Shown here: one piece after another, positions 18,553 through 28,354 of the stretch
Position numbering within the stretch: position 1 is the stretch's first letter
How the letters are laid out: each line of letters starts with the position of its first letter
Assembly (NCBI RefSeq): GCF_016865365.1
Contig: NZ_AP024469.1
Span: 2,386,501-2,450,500 of the forward strand
Length of the DNA: 64,000 bases
Reading direction: 5' to 3'
Source of the DNA: Geobacter sp. SVR
Lineage (GTDB): Bacteria > Desulfobacterota > Desulfuromonadia > Geobacterales > Pseudopelobacteraceae
Notes under the pieces: generated by a model
Told to the model about the DNA's origin: nothing
What the model saw: the letters and a program-made list of their open reading frames with translations, nothing else
Databases searched by the model: none
Made by a program: the position numbers and the translations under genes

Positions 18553-20178
18553 TCAGGCGGGCAGCATGATCGTGAAGCGGCAGCCGCCGGCAAGGGGCGA
18601 TTCGACCTTGATGCAACCGCCATGGCCTTCGATGATGCGATAGATAATGGCCAGGCCCAGGCCGGTGCCGGAGGGCTTTGTGGTCCAGAACGGTTCGAAC
18701 AGGTGAAGCATCGCTTCATCGGACAACCCCGGACCGTTGTCGGTGACCGAGATCCGGGTGACCGGGGCCTCTGCGCCCAGGCCGCCGTTCTGCAGAGAAG
18801 CCTCTATTTCGACGCTGCCGTCATGCCGGCTCGCTTCAGCGGCATTGTGCAACAGGTTGATCAGCACCTGGCGCACCTGGTTTTCGTCGGCATGTACGGT
18901 TAGGGCGGCCGGGACCAGGTTGGCGATGGCAACACCGCCGAAGCGCCGGTCAGCAGCGAGCAGCAGCCTCAGATCCTCGATCAGTTCTCGCAGTTCGATC
19001 GGCTGCTTGTGCGGGGGGGCCGGGCGTGCGTAACTCAGAAATTCATCGATGAGCAGGTTTAACCGGTCCGCCTCCCTGAGAATGATCGCCAGGAGCCGCT
19101 GATCGCTTTCCACGATGGAACCGTGCTCGACCAGCAGTTGGACTGAACCGGTCATGGCTGCCAGCGGATTGCGGATTTCATGGGCCATTCTGGCGGAAAG
19201 CTCACCCAGGGTCGCTAATCTTTCCCTGCGCTTCAAGGCCTGTTCCATCTCCTTGATCGAGGTAAGATCCTTGAAATTCAGGATGGTTCCTGCCCTCTCC
19301 CCCAGCAGGCCATTGAAAGGGACGGCACTGTAGCCCAGGATCATGTTCCCACCCCGGGGGCCTTCGCAGGCGAACTCGCCATTGCTGACTCCGCTGGCGT
19401 CTTCGATGACGCTGGCCATGGCAGGCAGGACCTCCTGCAGGGGAAGGTCGTAGACATCTGCCTGGGATTTGCCGGTCAGTTCCTCTGCGTAACGGTTGAA
19501 GACCCGGATCCTGCCTTCCGGAGTAACCGTCAGGAGGCCGCTCTCAACATTGGAGACAATCGTGCTGCTCAACTGCTCCAGTTCGTCATAATTGATGCTT
19601 TTGGCACGAAAGGCCTCTTCGCTCTCTTCGGCAAGAACGGACAGGTATCCGGTGATGAAGGCTGCCAGATAGAATCCCATCAGATTCAGGAAGATGTTGT
19701 AAAAGAGGCGCATGGGGCCGAGCTGCAGGGCAGCGGCCTGGCTGAGCCCGATCGGAGCGAGCAGCCCGAAGTACTGGAAATCGACGATTGCGCCGTACAG
19801 AATGCCGCACAGAGAGGCGGTCTGAATGGCATCCTTGCGGCGCAGCATGACACCGGCGCTCATGATCGAGAGCAGGTAGAGAAAGGAGTAAGGGCTGGTG
19901 ACACCGCCGGTAAACAGCAGCAGCACCGTCACGAACAGAAGATCCCAGATCGTCTGCAAATGGGTAATAAAAAGGCGGAACCGCTGGAACTTGAGGAAAA
20001 AGTAGGAGAGAGCCGAGAACAGAAAGGAAAAGCCCACCAGCCGTACCATCGCTACATAGGACGAATCGTCGACGGCCTTGGGCTCGTTCAGGTTGAGAAA
20101 GACGGTGGAAGCCAGGAACAGGAATGCCACCAGGATCCTGGCGTATATGAAGAGGCGGAGCCTCCGTTCAGGACCCAT
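18553..20178 (-). CDS. pilS: Membrane sensor histidine kinase of the pilus operon (PilS-type)
   Basis: Two-component sensor kinase. The 541-residue protein has about six membrane helices in residues 10-185, a PAS domain near 200-310 (VESGLLTVTPEGRIRVFNRYAEELTG), a HisKA domain with phosphoacceptor H333 in RMAHEIRNPLAA, and an HATPase domain with N445 (LLHNAAEA), DNGPGL 480-485 and GTGLGL 504-509. This matches PilS kinases that control pilin transcription. It starts 2 bp after the pilC stop, so it belongs to the pilB-pilT-pilC operon. Its usual partner pilR does not follow. Confidence 0.88.
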   Translation of the reverse strand: MGPERRLRLFIYARILVAFLFLASTVFLNLNEPKAVDDSSYVAMVRLVGFSFLFSALSYFFLKFQRFRLFITHLQTIWDLLFVTVLLLFTGGVTSPYSFLYLLSIMSAGVMLRRKDAIQTASLCGILYGAIVDFQYFGLLAPIGLSQAAALQLGPMRLFYNIFLNLMGFYLAAFITGYLSVLAEESEEAFRAKSINYDELEQLSSTIVSNVESGLLTVTPEGRIRVFNRYAEELTGKSQADVYDLPLQEVLPAMASVIEDASGVSNGEFACEGPRGGNMILGYSAVPFNGLLGERAGTILNFKDLTSIKEMEQALKRRERLATLGELSARMAHEIRNPLAAMTGSVQLLVEHGSIVESDQRLLAIILREADRLNLLIDEFLSYARPAPPHKQPIELRELIEDLRLLLAADRRFGGVAIANLVPAALTVHADENQVRQVLINLLHNAAEASRHDGSVEIEASLQNGGLGAEAPVTRISVTDNGPGLSDEAMLHLFEPFWTTKPSGTGLGLAIIYRIIEGHGGCIKVESPLAGGCRFTIMLPA

Positions 20179-20180
20179 GC

Positions 20181-21398
20181 TTATCCGCCGACAGCCCCCG
20201 CCAGCTTGAATATCGGCAGGTACATGGCAATCACCAGCCCACCGACGGTAGTGCCGAGAAATACCATCAGCAGCGGCTCCATCATGGAGGTCATGGCAGA
20301 GACGGCATCATCCACCTCGTCATCGTAGAAATCGGCGATCTTGTTGAGCATGGCATCCATGGCACCGGTTGCCTCGCCGACGGAGATCATCTGCACCACC
20401 ATCGGGGGAAACACGCCGCAGGCCGCCAGCGGTTCGGCCATGGTCTTACCCTCCGAGATGGCGCTGCGCACTCCGTAGATGGCCTCCTCGACGACCTTGT
20501 TGCCCGCAGTTTTGGCAACGATCTCCAGACCGTCCATGATCGGCACCCCGGAGCTGACCATGGTACCCAGCGTTCTGGTGAATTTCGCTACGGAAACCTT
20601 TCTGATCAACGGACCGGCAATGGGGGTCTTGAGGGCCAGCCGGTCGATGTTCTTGCGGCCGATGGCGGTGGAGTAGTACTTTTTGATCATAAAAGCCAGG
20701 CCGTAAAGAACGGCGACGATCACGATGATGTACTTGGACAGGAAGCTGCTGAGCCCGATGACGAACTTGGTGGGTGCCGGAAGTTCCCCTCCGAATTCGG
20801 CAAACATCTTGGCAAAGGTCGGAATGACGAAAACCAGGATGACACCGACGACAATCACGGCGATCGACATGATGGTGATGGGATACACCATGGCACCCTT
20901 GATCTGTTTTTTCAGTTTCTGGGCCTTTTCGATGTAGGCTGCCAGGCGCTGCAGGATCGTGTCGAGAATGCCGCCGATCTCGCCGGCGGCCACCAGATTG
21001 ACGAATAGTTCGTCGAAGGCTTTGGGATGCTTGGCCAGGGCCTCGGCAAAGGTGGAGCCGCTTTCCACGCTCTCCTTCACCTTTACGAGGATATCCTTGA
21101 AGGTCTTGTTCTCCTGTTGGCTGGACAGGATTTCGAGACATTGCACGAGTGGAAGTCCGGAATCGATCATGGTCGCGAATTGCCGCGTAAACACGACCAG
21201 TTCCTTGGTTTCGACCTTTCCTCCCCTGCTGAAGGAGAGGCGCTTGAACTGCAGGCCTCGGGCCGTTTCAGTGACGGTGATGCTCGAAAATCCGAATCTC
21301 CTGAGCTGTGCCTCGACGATTTCGCCGCTGGCAGCTTCCATGACACCCTTCTGGGCCCCTCCTGTCCTGGTGCGGGCTTCCCAGTTGTACTTAGGCAT
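20181..21398 (-). CDS. pilC: Type IV pilus inner-membrane platform protein PilC
   Basis: Polytopic GspF/PilC family protein that connects the cytoplasmic motor ATPases to the pilus base. The 405-residue protein has two T2SSF repeats (VFTRQFATMIDSGLPLVQ near 70 and KFTRTLGTMVSSGVPIMDG near 270) and three membrane helices (about 170-190, 220-240 and 375-395). The ending MYLPIFKLAGAVGG is typical of the family. It lies 20 bp after pilT and 2 bp before pilS. Confidence 0.95.
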   Translation of the reverse strand: MPKYNWEARTRTGGAQKGVMEAASGEIVEAQLRRFGFSSITVTETARGLQFKRLSFSRGGKVETKELVVFTRQFATMIDSGLPLVQCLEILSSQQENKTFKDILVKVKESVESGSTFAEALAKHPKAFDELFVNLVAAGEIGGILDTILQRLAAYIEKAQKLKKQIKGAMVYPITIMSIAVIVVGVILVFVIPTFAKMFAEFGGELPAPTKFVIGLSSFLSKYIIVIVAVLYGLAFMIKKYYSTAIGRKNIDRLALKTPIAGPLIRKVSVAKFTRTLGTMVSSGVPIMDGLEIVAKTAGNKVVEEAIYGVRSAISEGKTMAEPLAACGVFPPMVVQMISVGEATGAMDAMLNKIADFYDDEVDDAVSAMTSMMEPLLMVFLGTTVGGLVIAMYLPIFKLAGAVGG

Positions 21399-21418
21399 TG
21401 CAGTTCTCCTTGATCACT

Positions 21419-22513
21419 TCATTTGGCAGGGGGGCGGCGCATGCCGGCTGCCGGATTGCTCAGCATCTGTTTCAGTTCCTCGGGGTCCTGGGACCGTCCG
21501 ATGGCCTCTTCCAGAGAGATCATTCTCCGCTGGAACAGGTTGAAAAGCGACTGGTTCATGGTCTGCATGCCGAACTTTTCCTGGCCGACCTGCATCTGGG
21601 AATAGATCTGGTGGATCTTGTCCTCGCGGATCAGGTTGCGGATGGCCGGGTTCGGCACCATGATCTCCAGCGCCAGTACCCTGCCTTTGGTGTTGGACCG
21701 GGGAATCAGCATCTGGGACATCACCCCCTCCAGCACGAAGGAAAGCTGGGCCCTGATCTGGGTCTGCTGGTAGGGGGGGAAAACATCGACGATGCGGTTG
21801 ATGGTCTGGACGCAGGAGTTGGTGTGCAGCGTTGCCAGACAGAGATGGCCGGTCTCGGCCAGGGTCAGGGCAGCCTCGATGGTCTCCAGGTCACGCAGTT
21901 CCCCCACCAGTATCACGTCCGGGTCCTGACGCAGAACGTACTTGAGCGCCTTTTTGAATCCCTGGGTATCGGCCCCCACCTCCCGCTGGTTCACCAGGCA
22001 GCCCTTGTGCGGATGCAGGTATTCGATCGGGTCCTCGATCGTCACGATGTGGTCGTGGCGATTGATGTTGATATAGTCGATCATCGAGGCCAGGGTGGTC
22101 GATTTGCCGCTGCCGGTGGGACCGGTGACCAGGATCAGTCCGCGGGCCTTGGAAGCCAGCTCCGGGACTATCGGCGGGAGTGCAAGTTCTTCGAAGGTAA
22201 GAATCCGGTAGGGAATGACGCGGAACACTCCGGCCACCGCTCCCCGCTGGATGAAGACATTGCCCCTGAAACGGGAGAGCCCTTTTACGCCGAAGGAGAG
22301 GTCCAGCTCGTTCTCTTCCTCGAATTTATGTTTCTGCGCATCGGTCAGGACGCTGTAGCACAGCTGTTTGGTTTCCACCTGGTTCATCGGCGGGAAATCC
22401 AGCGGCGTCAGCTTTCCGTCCACCCTGATCTGCGGCGGCGAATTGGTGGTTATATGCAGGTCCGAGCCATTGGATTCCACCAGAATTTTCAAAAGCTGAT
22501 GAAGGTTCAGCAT
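21419..22513 (-). CDS. pilT: Type IV pilus retraction ATPase PilT
   Basis: Hexameric secretion ATPase that depolymerises pili. The 364-residue protein has Walker A GPTGSGKS at 131-138, the Asp box TIEDPIEYLH, Walker B DPDVILVGELRD and the His box AETGHLCLATLHTN. The PilT-specific signature QMLIPR is present near 250, although the preceding residues read VLEGVMS. It lies between pilB and pilC, the order known for the PilT4 locus of Geobacter. A second, divergent PilT-like ATPase is encoded at 54045-55112. Confidence 0.94.
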   Translation of the reverse strand: MLNLHQLLKILVESNGSDLHITTNSPPQIRVDGKLTPLDFPPMNQVETKQLCYSVLTDAQKHKFEEENELDLSFGVKGLSRFRGNVFIQRGAVAGVFRVIPYRILTFEELALPPIVPELASKARGLILVTGPTGSGKSTTLASMIDYININRHDHIVTIEDPIEYLHPHKGCLVNQREVGADTQGFKKALKYVLRQDPDVILVGELRDLETIEAALTLAETGHLCLATLHTNSCVQTINRIVDVFPPYQQTQIRAQLSFVLEGVMSQMLIPRSNTKGRVLALEIMVPNPAIRNLIREDKIHQIYSQMQVGQEKFGMQTMNQSLFNLFQRRMISLEEAIGRSQDPEELKQMLSNPAAGMRRPPAK

Positions 22514-22569
22514 AAGCGCTCCTTTCCGGCTCTTTTCAAGAAGGTGCCCCCTTGAGGGTCACCCGGCGG

Positions 22570-24276
<1,707 letters not shown>

Positions 24277-24306
24277 AGAGGCCCCTGAAGAATGAGATCG
24301 AAAAGG

Positions 24307-24335
24307 ATTCTATGCGGATTACCCGATGATGTCAA
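24307..24335 (-). promoter_or_regulatory. Sigma70-type promoter of the pil operon
   Basis: On the minus strand TTGACA (24330-24335, perfect), a 17-base spacer and TAGAAT (24307-24312, five of six) lie 30 bp before the pilB start. This suggests housekeeping transcription of pilB-pilT-pilC-pilS rather than sigma54 control. Confidence 0.65.
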
Positions 24336-24401
24336 GGCGTTGTTGTGCCTGAAAACATTAGTAAAATCGCACATTATGGCTCCATTTCGTCTCTCTGTAT
24401 T

Positions 24402-26261
24402 CTATCGGAAACGGGCCATGATCTGCTGCACTGCCGTTTTCATCTCAGGCGAGATCTGCTCCGCTTTTCCGAGCATCGCAGCCCCTTCGAGGGTCCTGCC
24501 GATACTCATCATGAACTCCCCTGCTTCGAGATAGCTGTTGGCGTAGATCTGGATCGCCTTGCCGGTATCGAGATCAAGGAAGCTGATTTTTTCCGCTATG
24601 CCGCGGTTATTGTAGTTTTCCCATACCGCGGGATCGATCAGCCCCCCCGGTTCGCTGGCGCGGCGCATGCGGTAGACGATCCCCTTCTGTACGGGGGCGA
24701 AGTCCTGGAAAGCAACGGAATAACGGGTGGAAAAGTCGATATAGGTCGGTCTGCGGCCGATCACTTCATTGATCGAGAACTGCAGGCACGCCTCTGCCCC
24801 GGAGGCGGAAACGCCGTACCGTTTCAGTTTGCTGTTCCCGAACAGCCGCGGCATGGAGTCCAGGTACCAGTCGAACACGAGATGGGGCGTATGGGGAAGA
24901 TCGACATCCTCGCGCATCCGCTCGACCCCCTGGAGATACCACAGAGGAAATGCGCCGCTGTCGCCCCAGGTGTACATGACCGCGTTTTGCGGCAGTGACC
25001 TGAGGGAATTGGTGGCGTAATCGAAGGCGATGTAATTGTTATGCTGGTCGTTTTCGTAGTAATTGCCGGCACACAGGGCCAGCGACAGCGAGAAAAACAT
25101 GACCGCAACCAGGCCGTACACCTGCGGAGTAAGGCGTTCGGCCACCTGTGATTTTCTCACAGCCAGCACCAGCAGGTGAAAAAGGCCGATGCCGATCAGC
25201 ACGGCGGCAAACAGGTACAGCGGCGTAAAAAACTCTTCGGTGAGAAAGATCATATCCGGAAGGGTATTGAAATACCCGGCTATTACCAGCAGGAAGGTAC
25301 CCACCCCTGCCAGCCAGGCAATTACCACGTCGCGCTGTTTCTTCCAGAGACAGACCAGGGCATAGACAACCAGGAGGGCACCCAGCCAGCCGAATTCGTG
25401 GGGGATATTGAAGGCCTTGACCTGGGCCCACAGCAGGGAGGCATCGCGAGGGTGCGGTTCGCTATAGTAGCCCTTGCGCAGAAAATGCCAGAGAAACTGC
25501 GGGTAGGTCTTCGGATCGCCCCAGTTGAGGAGCGGATTCTGAGTTGCGCGCAGGGGCAGGTAGAGGTTGACGGAAAAACCGAGCATGGCAAAGGCGGTCG
25601 CCAGGATAAGTTCCTTTATGCGGGTGACCATCCGCCAGTCCGCCAGAACGATCAGCAGCACCCAGGCCGGCAGCAGCAGCACGATGGTCTGATGTACGGC
25701 CATGGCCAAACCGGCCAGAAAGGTGCAGGCGTAGATGTAGCCGGGCGCTTCGTGTCCGTTTTTGTAGTGCTCGCGCCACTTCAGCAGGAGATAAAAGATC
25801 ACGGCAGTGATGAATGACAGCAGGGGGTACGGCTTGTCGTGGTTGGACTGCAGCCAGAGGCGCGGCGTGAAGCTGAAGGCCAGGGCGGCAGCCAGCCCTG
25901 CGGTCTTGACGGCAAAGGAATCGAACCGCTGATTGCCGGTCGGCCGTTCGTAGCGCAGCAGATAAACTGTCAGCAGATAGACCGCCATGCAGGCCAGCGA
26001 CGAGGAAAAGGCGGTTGCCATATTGATGCGGAAGGCGATATTTCCCAGCGGAATCCAGGTAAAGGGCTTGGCGTACATTAGAAACAGGGGATAACCGGGG
26101 GAATGGGCGGAACCGAGCGACGAAATGGCGGTAAGGAACTCTCCGCTGTCGAAAAAGGTCACCGAAGGGGCCAGGGTCAGCATGTAGATGAAGAACGGCA
26201 CCGTACAGGAAAGGATCAGGTAAGGATCGATGCCCCTGGTTATGCTCGCTAAACGTTTCAC
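24402..26261 (-). CDS. DUF2723 polytopic membrane protein (glycosyltransferase-like)
   Basis: Large membrane protein of the DUF2723 family, related in fold to lipid-dependent O-mannosyltransferases (GT-C type) and eukaryotic TMEM260; the substrate here is unknown. The chosen start is the GTG at 26261, preceded by a strong AAGGAGAGGAC site, giving about 619 residues; the frame also has an ATG at 26312 with a weaker site. The first loop carries the acidic FFDSGEF and the SLGSAHSPGYPLFLM segment typical of the family, followed by about ten membrane helices and a soluble C-terminal part of about 200 residues with helical repeat-like segments. It follows a flippase-like gene on the same strand. 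Confidence 0.82.
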   Translation of the reverse strand: MKRLASITRGIDPYLILSCTVPFFIYMLTLAPSVTFFDSGEFLTAISSLGSAHSPGYPLFLMYAKPFTWIPLGNIAFRINMATAFSSSLACMAVYLLTVYLLRYERPTGNQRFDSFAVKTAGLAAALAFSFTPRLWLQSNHDKPYPLLSFITAVIFYLLLKWREHYKNGHEAPGYIYACTFLAGLAMAVHQTIVLLLPAWVLLIVLADWRMVTRIKELILATAFAMLGFSVNLYLPLRATQNPLLNWGDPKTYPQFLWHFLRKGYYSEPHPRDASLLWAQVKAFNIPHEFGWLGALLVVYALVCLWKKQRDVVIAWLAGVGTFLLVIAGYFNTLPDMIFLTEEFFTPLYLFAAVLIGIGLFHLLVLAVRKSQVAERLTPQVYGLVAVMFFSLSLALCAGNYYENDQHNNYIAFDYATNSLRSLPQNAVMYTWGDSGAFPLWYLQGVERMREDVDLPHTPHLVFDWYLDSMPRLFGNSKLKRYGVSASGAEACLQFSINEVIGRRPTYIDFSTRYSVAFQDFAPVQKGIVYRMRRASEPGGLIDPAVWENYNNRGIAEKISFLDLDTGKAIQIYANSYLEAGEFMMSIGRTLEGAAMLGKAEQISPEMKTAVQQIMARFR

Positions 26262-26325
26262 GTCCTCTCCTTTTTCGATGCGGCGGCCTCTGGTGCCGAA
26301 CACTGAAACCATTTCACGATCCCTT

Positions 26326-27339
26326 TCAATCCTTCAGCGCACCGCCGGCCGTCCACAGTCCGCCAAAGCTCAGCTTGCTCCTCCAGAGGTAGTAAAAACC
26401 GGCCAGGATGACCGGGAAGAAGGACATGCCGTGGATGATCAGGGCAATGCTGACTGAAACCGATTCTTCGATGCCGAAGGCCGAAAGTCCCTTGAAGCAG
26501 GCATAGTGGTAGGTGCCGATGAAACCGGGGGAAGCCGGCACCATCACGGCAAATACCAGCAGCACCATGATGAACATCGATGCGGTGATGGGGAGCTGGA
26601 TGCCGAAGCCTTGCAGGATTGCATCGACCGAAAGCACGGCAAAGGTCCAGATCAAGATCGAGGAACCCAACAAGGCCGACACGTGTCCACCGCGGGCGGA
26701 AAGCCTGATGCCACCGATGAAGGAACCGAGCATGGGGATCAACCGCTCAGAGACGCGCGGGAACGGCTTCAGCAGACGCCCCATGAGCGACAGGGTCCTG
26801 ACGGTCTGGCGTTTGAGCAGATACAAAAATGCGAGCACTCCGCAGTACAGCAGAAACGTCACCACGCCCCCGGCTTTGAGCGCTGTTTCCGCCTCCGACA
26901 TTCCGGCCGGCAGATGCAGCGTAAAGAGGGTTACCAGGAGCATCACGATCACCGTGAATCCGTCAAAGAGACGGTCAATGACCAATGACGCGAAAACGGA
27001 GGCGGTTTGGAGTCCTTCGCGCTGAGCCAGCACATAAGCCCGGACGAATTCACCCAAACGGGCCGGCAGCAGGTTGTTGGCCATGTAGCCGATGATGGTG
27101 GCGGGATAGAGCGACGAAATCGGGATCCGTTTTTCGGAGATGAGCAGGTAATACCAGCGCACGGCGCGCAGGTAGTAGGATGCAAAGGTGTACACCAGCG
27201 CCAGGAAGATGAAGCGGTAGTCAACGGTGCGCAACGCTGCCAGCAATCGGTTGAAATCGATCTTCCTGAAGAGCAGGACCAGGAAAAACATGCTGATCCC
27301 GATGCCGAGCCAGAATTTGATATCCAGCCCTTTTTTCAC
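26326..27339 (-). CDS. Lysylphosphatidylglycerol synthase TM-region / flippase-like membrane protein
   Basis: The 337-residue protein has about eight membrane helices and the family pattern of the LPG_synthase_TM superfamily (AglD/UPF0104): YYLRAVRWYYLL near 60, NNLLPARLGEFVRAYVLAQREG near 90 and VMVPASPGFIGTYHY near 265. It lacks the aminoacyl-transferase domain of MprF, so it is probably a lipid transporter or scaffold rather than a lysyl-PG synthase. It overlaps the end of ribF by four bases and is followed by the DUF2723 gene; the pair suggests a role in cell-envelope glycan or lipid modification, which is inference. Confidence 0.82.
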   Translation of the reverse strand: MKKGLDIKFWLGIGISMFFLVLLFRKIDFNRLLAALRTVDYRFIFLALVYTFASYYLRAVRWYYLLISEKRIPISSLYPATIIGYMANNLLPARLGEFVRAYVLAQREGLQTASVFASLVIDRLFDGFTVIVMLLVTLFTLHLPAGMSEAETALKAGGVVTFLLYCGVLAFLYLLKRQTVRTLSLMGRLLKPFPRVSERLIPMLGSFIGGIRLSARGGHVSALLGSSILIWTFAVLSVDAILQGFGIQLPITASMFIMVLLVFAVMVPASPGFIGTYHYACFKGLSAFGIEESVSVSIALIIHGMSFFPVILAGFYYLWRSKLSFGGLWTAGGALKD

Positions 27340-28316
27340 GCCGCTCCCCTGTCTGAAAAGCCTGGAATGAGCGGAGCGATCAGATGGCCCTCCACCTCGG
27401 CCAGAATTGCCCGGGTGGCGCTCACATCGGCACCGATGGCACGGATCAATGCCTCCGCATCGGGGAACTTGATCATGTCCCGCAGGCGCTGGACAAAGCA
27501 GAGGGCTATTTCCGTGTCGTAGAGCTCTCCCGAGAAATCGAGCAGAAACACCTCGATGGAGCGCTCTTTGCCGTCAAAGGTCGGATTGGTGCCGATACTG
27601 CAGGCACCCTGATAGAGCCCGCCGTTGGCAGCCACCATCACGGCGTAGATCCCGTCCGGCGGAACCAGTTCGTTCGGGGTTGCGATATTGGCGGTAGGAA
27701 AGCCGAGCTTGTGACCCATTTCGCGGCCATGCACCACCCGACCCGAGATGACGTGATAGCGCCCCAGGATGGCCGAGGCTCCGGCCATGTCGCCTGCGGA
27801 GATCAAGCGCCGGGCCAGGCTGCTGCTGAAGACATCCTTACCCTGCCCCACCGGGTCGAGATCCTCCAGCAGGAAGCCGCATTCAGTTCTCAAGTGCGCC
27901 AGCGTTTCGAAATTGCCCTGACGATCGCGGCCAAAGGCATAATCGTGCCCGATGATGATGTGGCGCATGCCGAGGGACCGGCAGAGAATCTCCCGAACAA
28001 AGCTGTCGGCGGGCATGCGTGAGAATTCGGCGGTAAACGGAATCACCGCCAGACAATCGATACCGGCGGCGGCAATCAGGGCGGCTTTTTGATTGAACGT
28101 CGTAATGAGCTGCGGAGCGAGTTCCGGCGCCACCACCTTCAAGGGGTGAGGCTCGAAGGTTACCACCACCGATGATAGCCCCTGTCTGGCGCCCTCCGAT
28201 GTGACGCGATTGAAGATCGCCGCATGCCCGCGATGAACACCGTCGAAGTTTCCGATGGTTATAATCGATTTATGTATGTTTTGATTGAATGTTCGGGGGT
28301 CTTTTAATATCTGCAT
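27336..28316 (-). CDS. ribF: Bifunctional riboflavin kinase / FAD synthetase
   Basis: Makes FMN and then FAD from riboflavin. The 326-residue protein has the N-terminal adenylyltransferase domain with IGNFDGVHRGHAAI near 22, GHDYAFGRDRQGN near 127, and the C-terminal riboflavin kinase domain with GHKLGFPTANI near 205 and the active-site NPTFDG. The last codons overlap the next gene by four bases, indicating translational coupling. It is separated from recG by 38 bp on the same strand. Confidence 0.95.
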   Translation of the reverse strand: MQILKDPRTFNQNIHKSIITIGNFDGVHRGHAAIFNRVTSEGARQGLSSVVVTFEPHPLKVVAPELAPQLITTFNQKAALIAAAGIDCLAVIPFTAEFSRMPADSFVREILCRSLGMRHIIIGHDYAFGRDRQGNFETLAHLRTECGFLLEDLDPVGQGKDVFSSSLARRLISAGDMAGASAILGRYHVISGRVVHGREMGHKLGFPTANIATPNELVPPDGIYAVMVAANGGLYQGACSIGTNPTFDGKERSIEVFLLDFSGELYDTEIALCFVQRLRDMIKFPDAEALIRAIGADVSATRAILAEVEGHLIAPLIPGFSDRGAA

Positions 28317-28354
28317 ACCGATACGCCATTATGATTTTGCCACTGCATTGGCAC

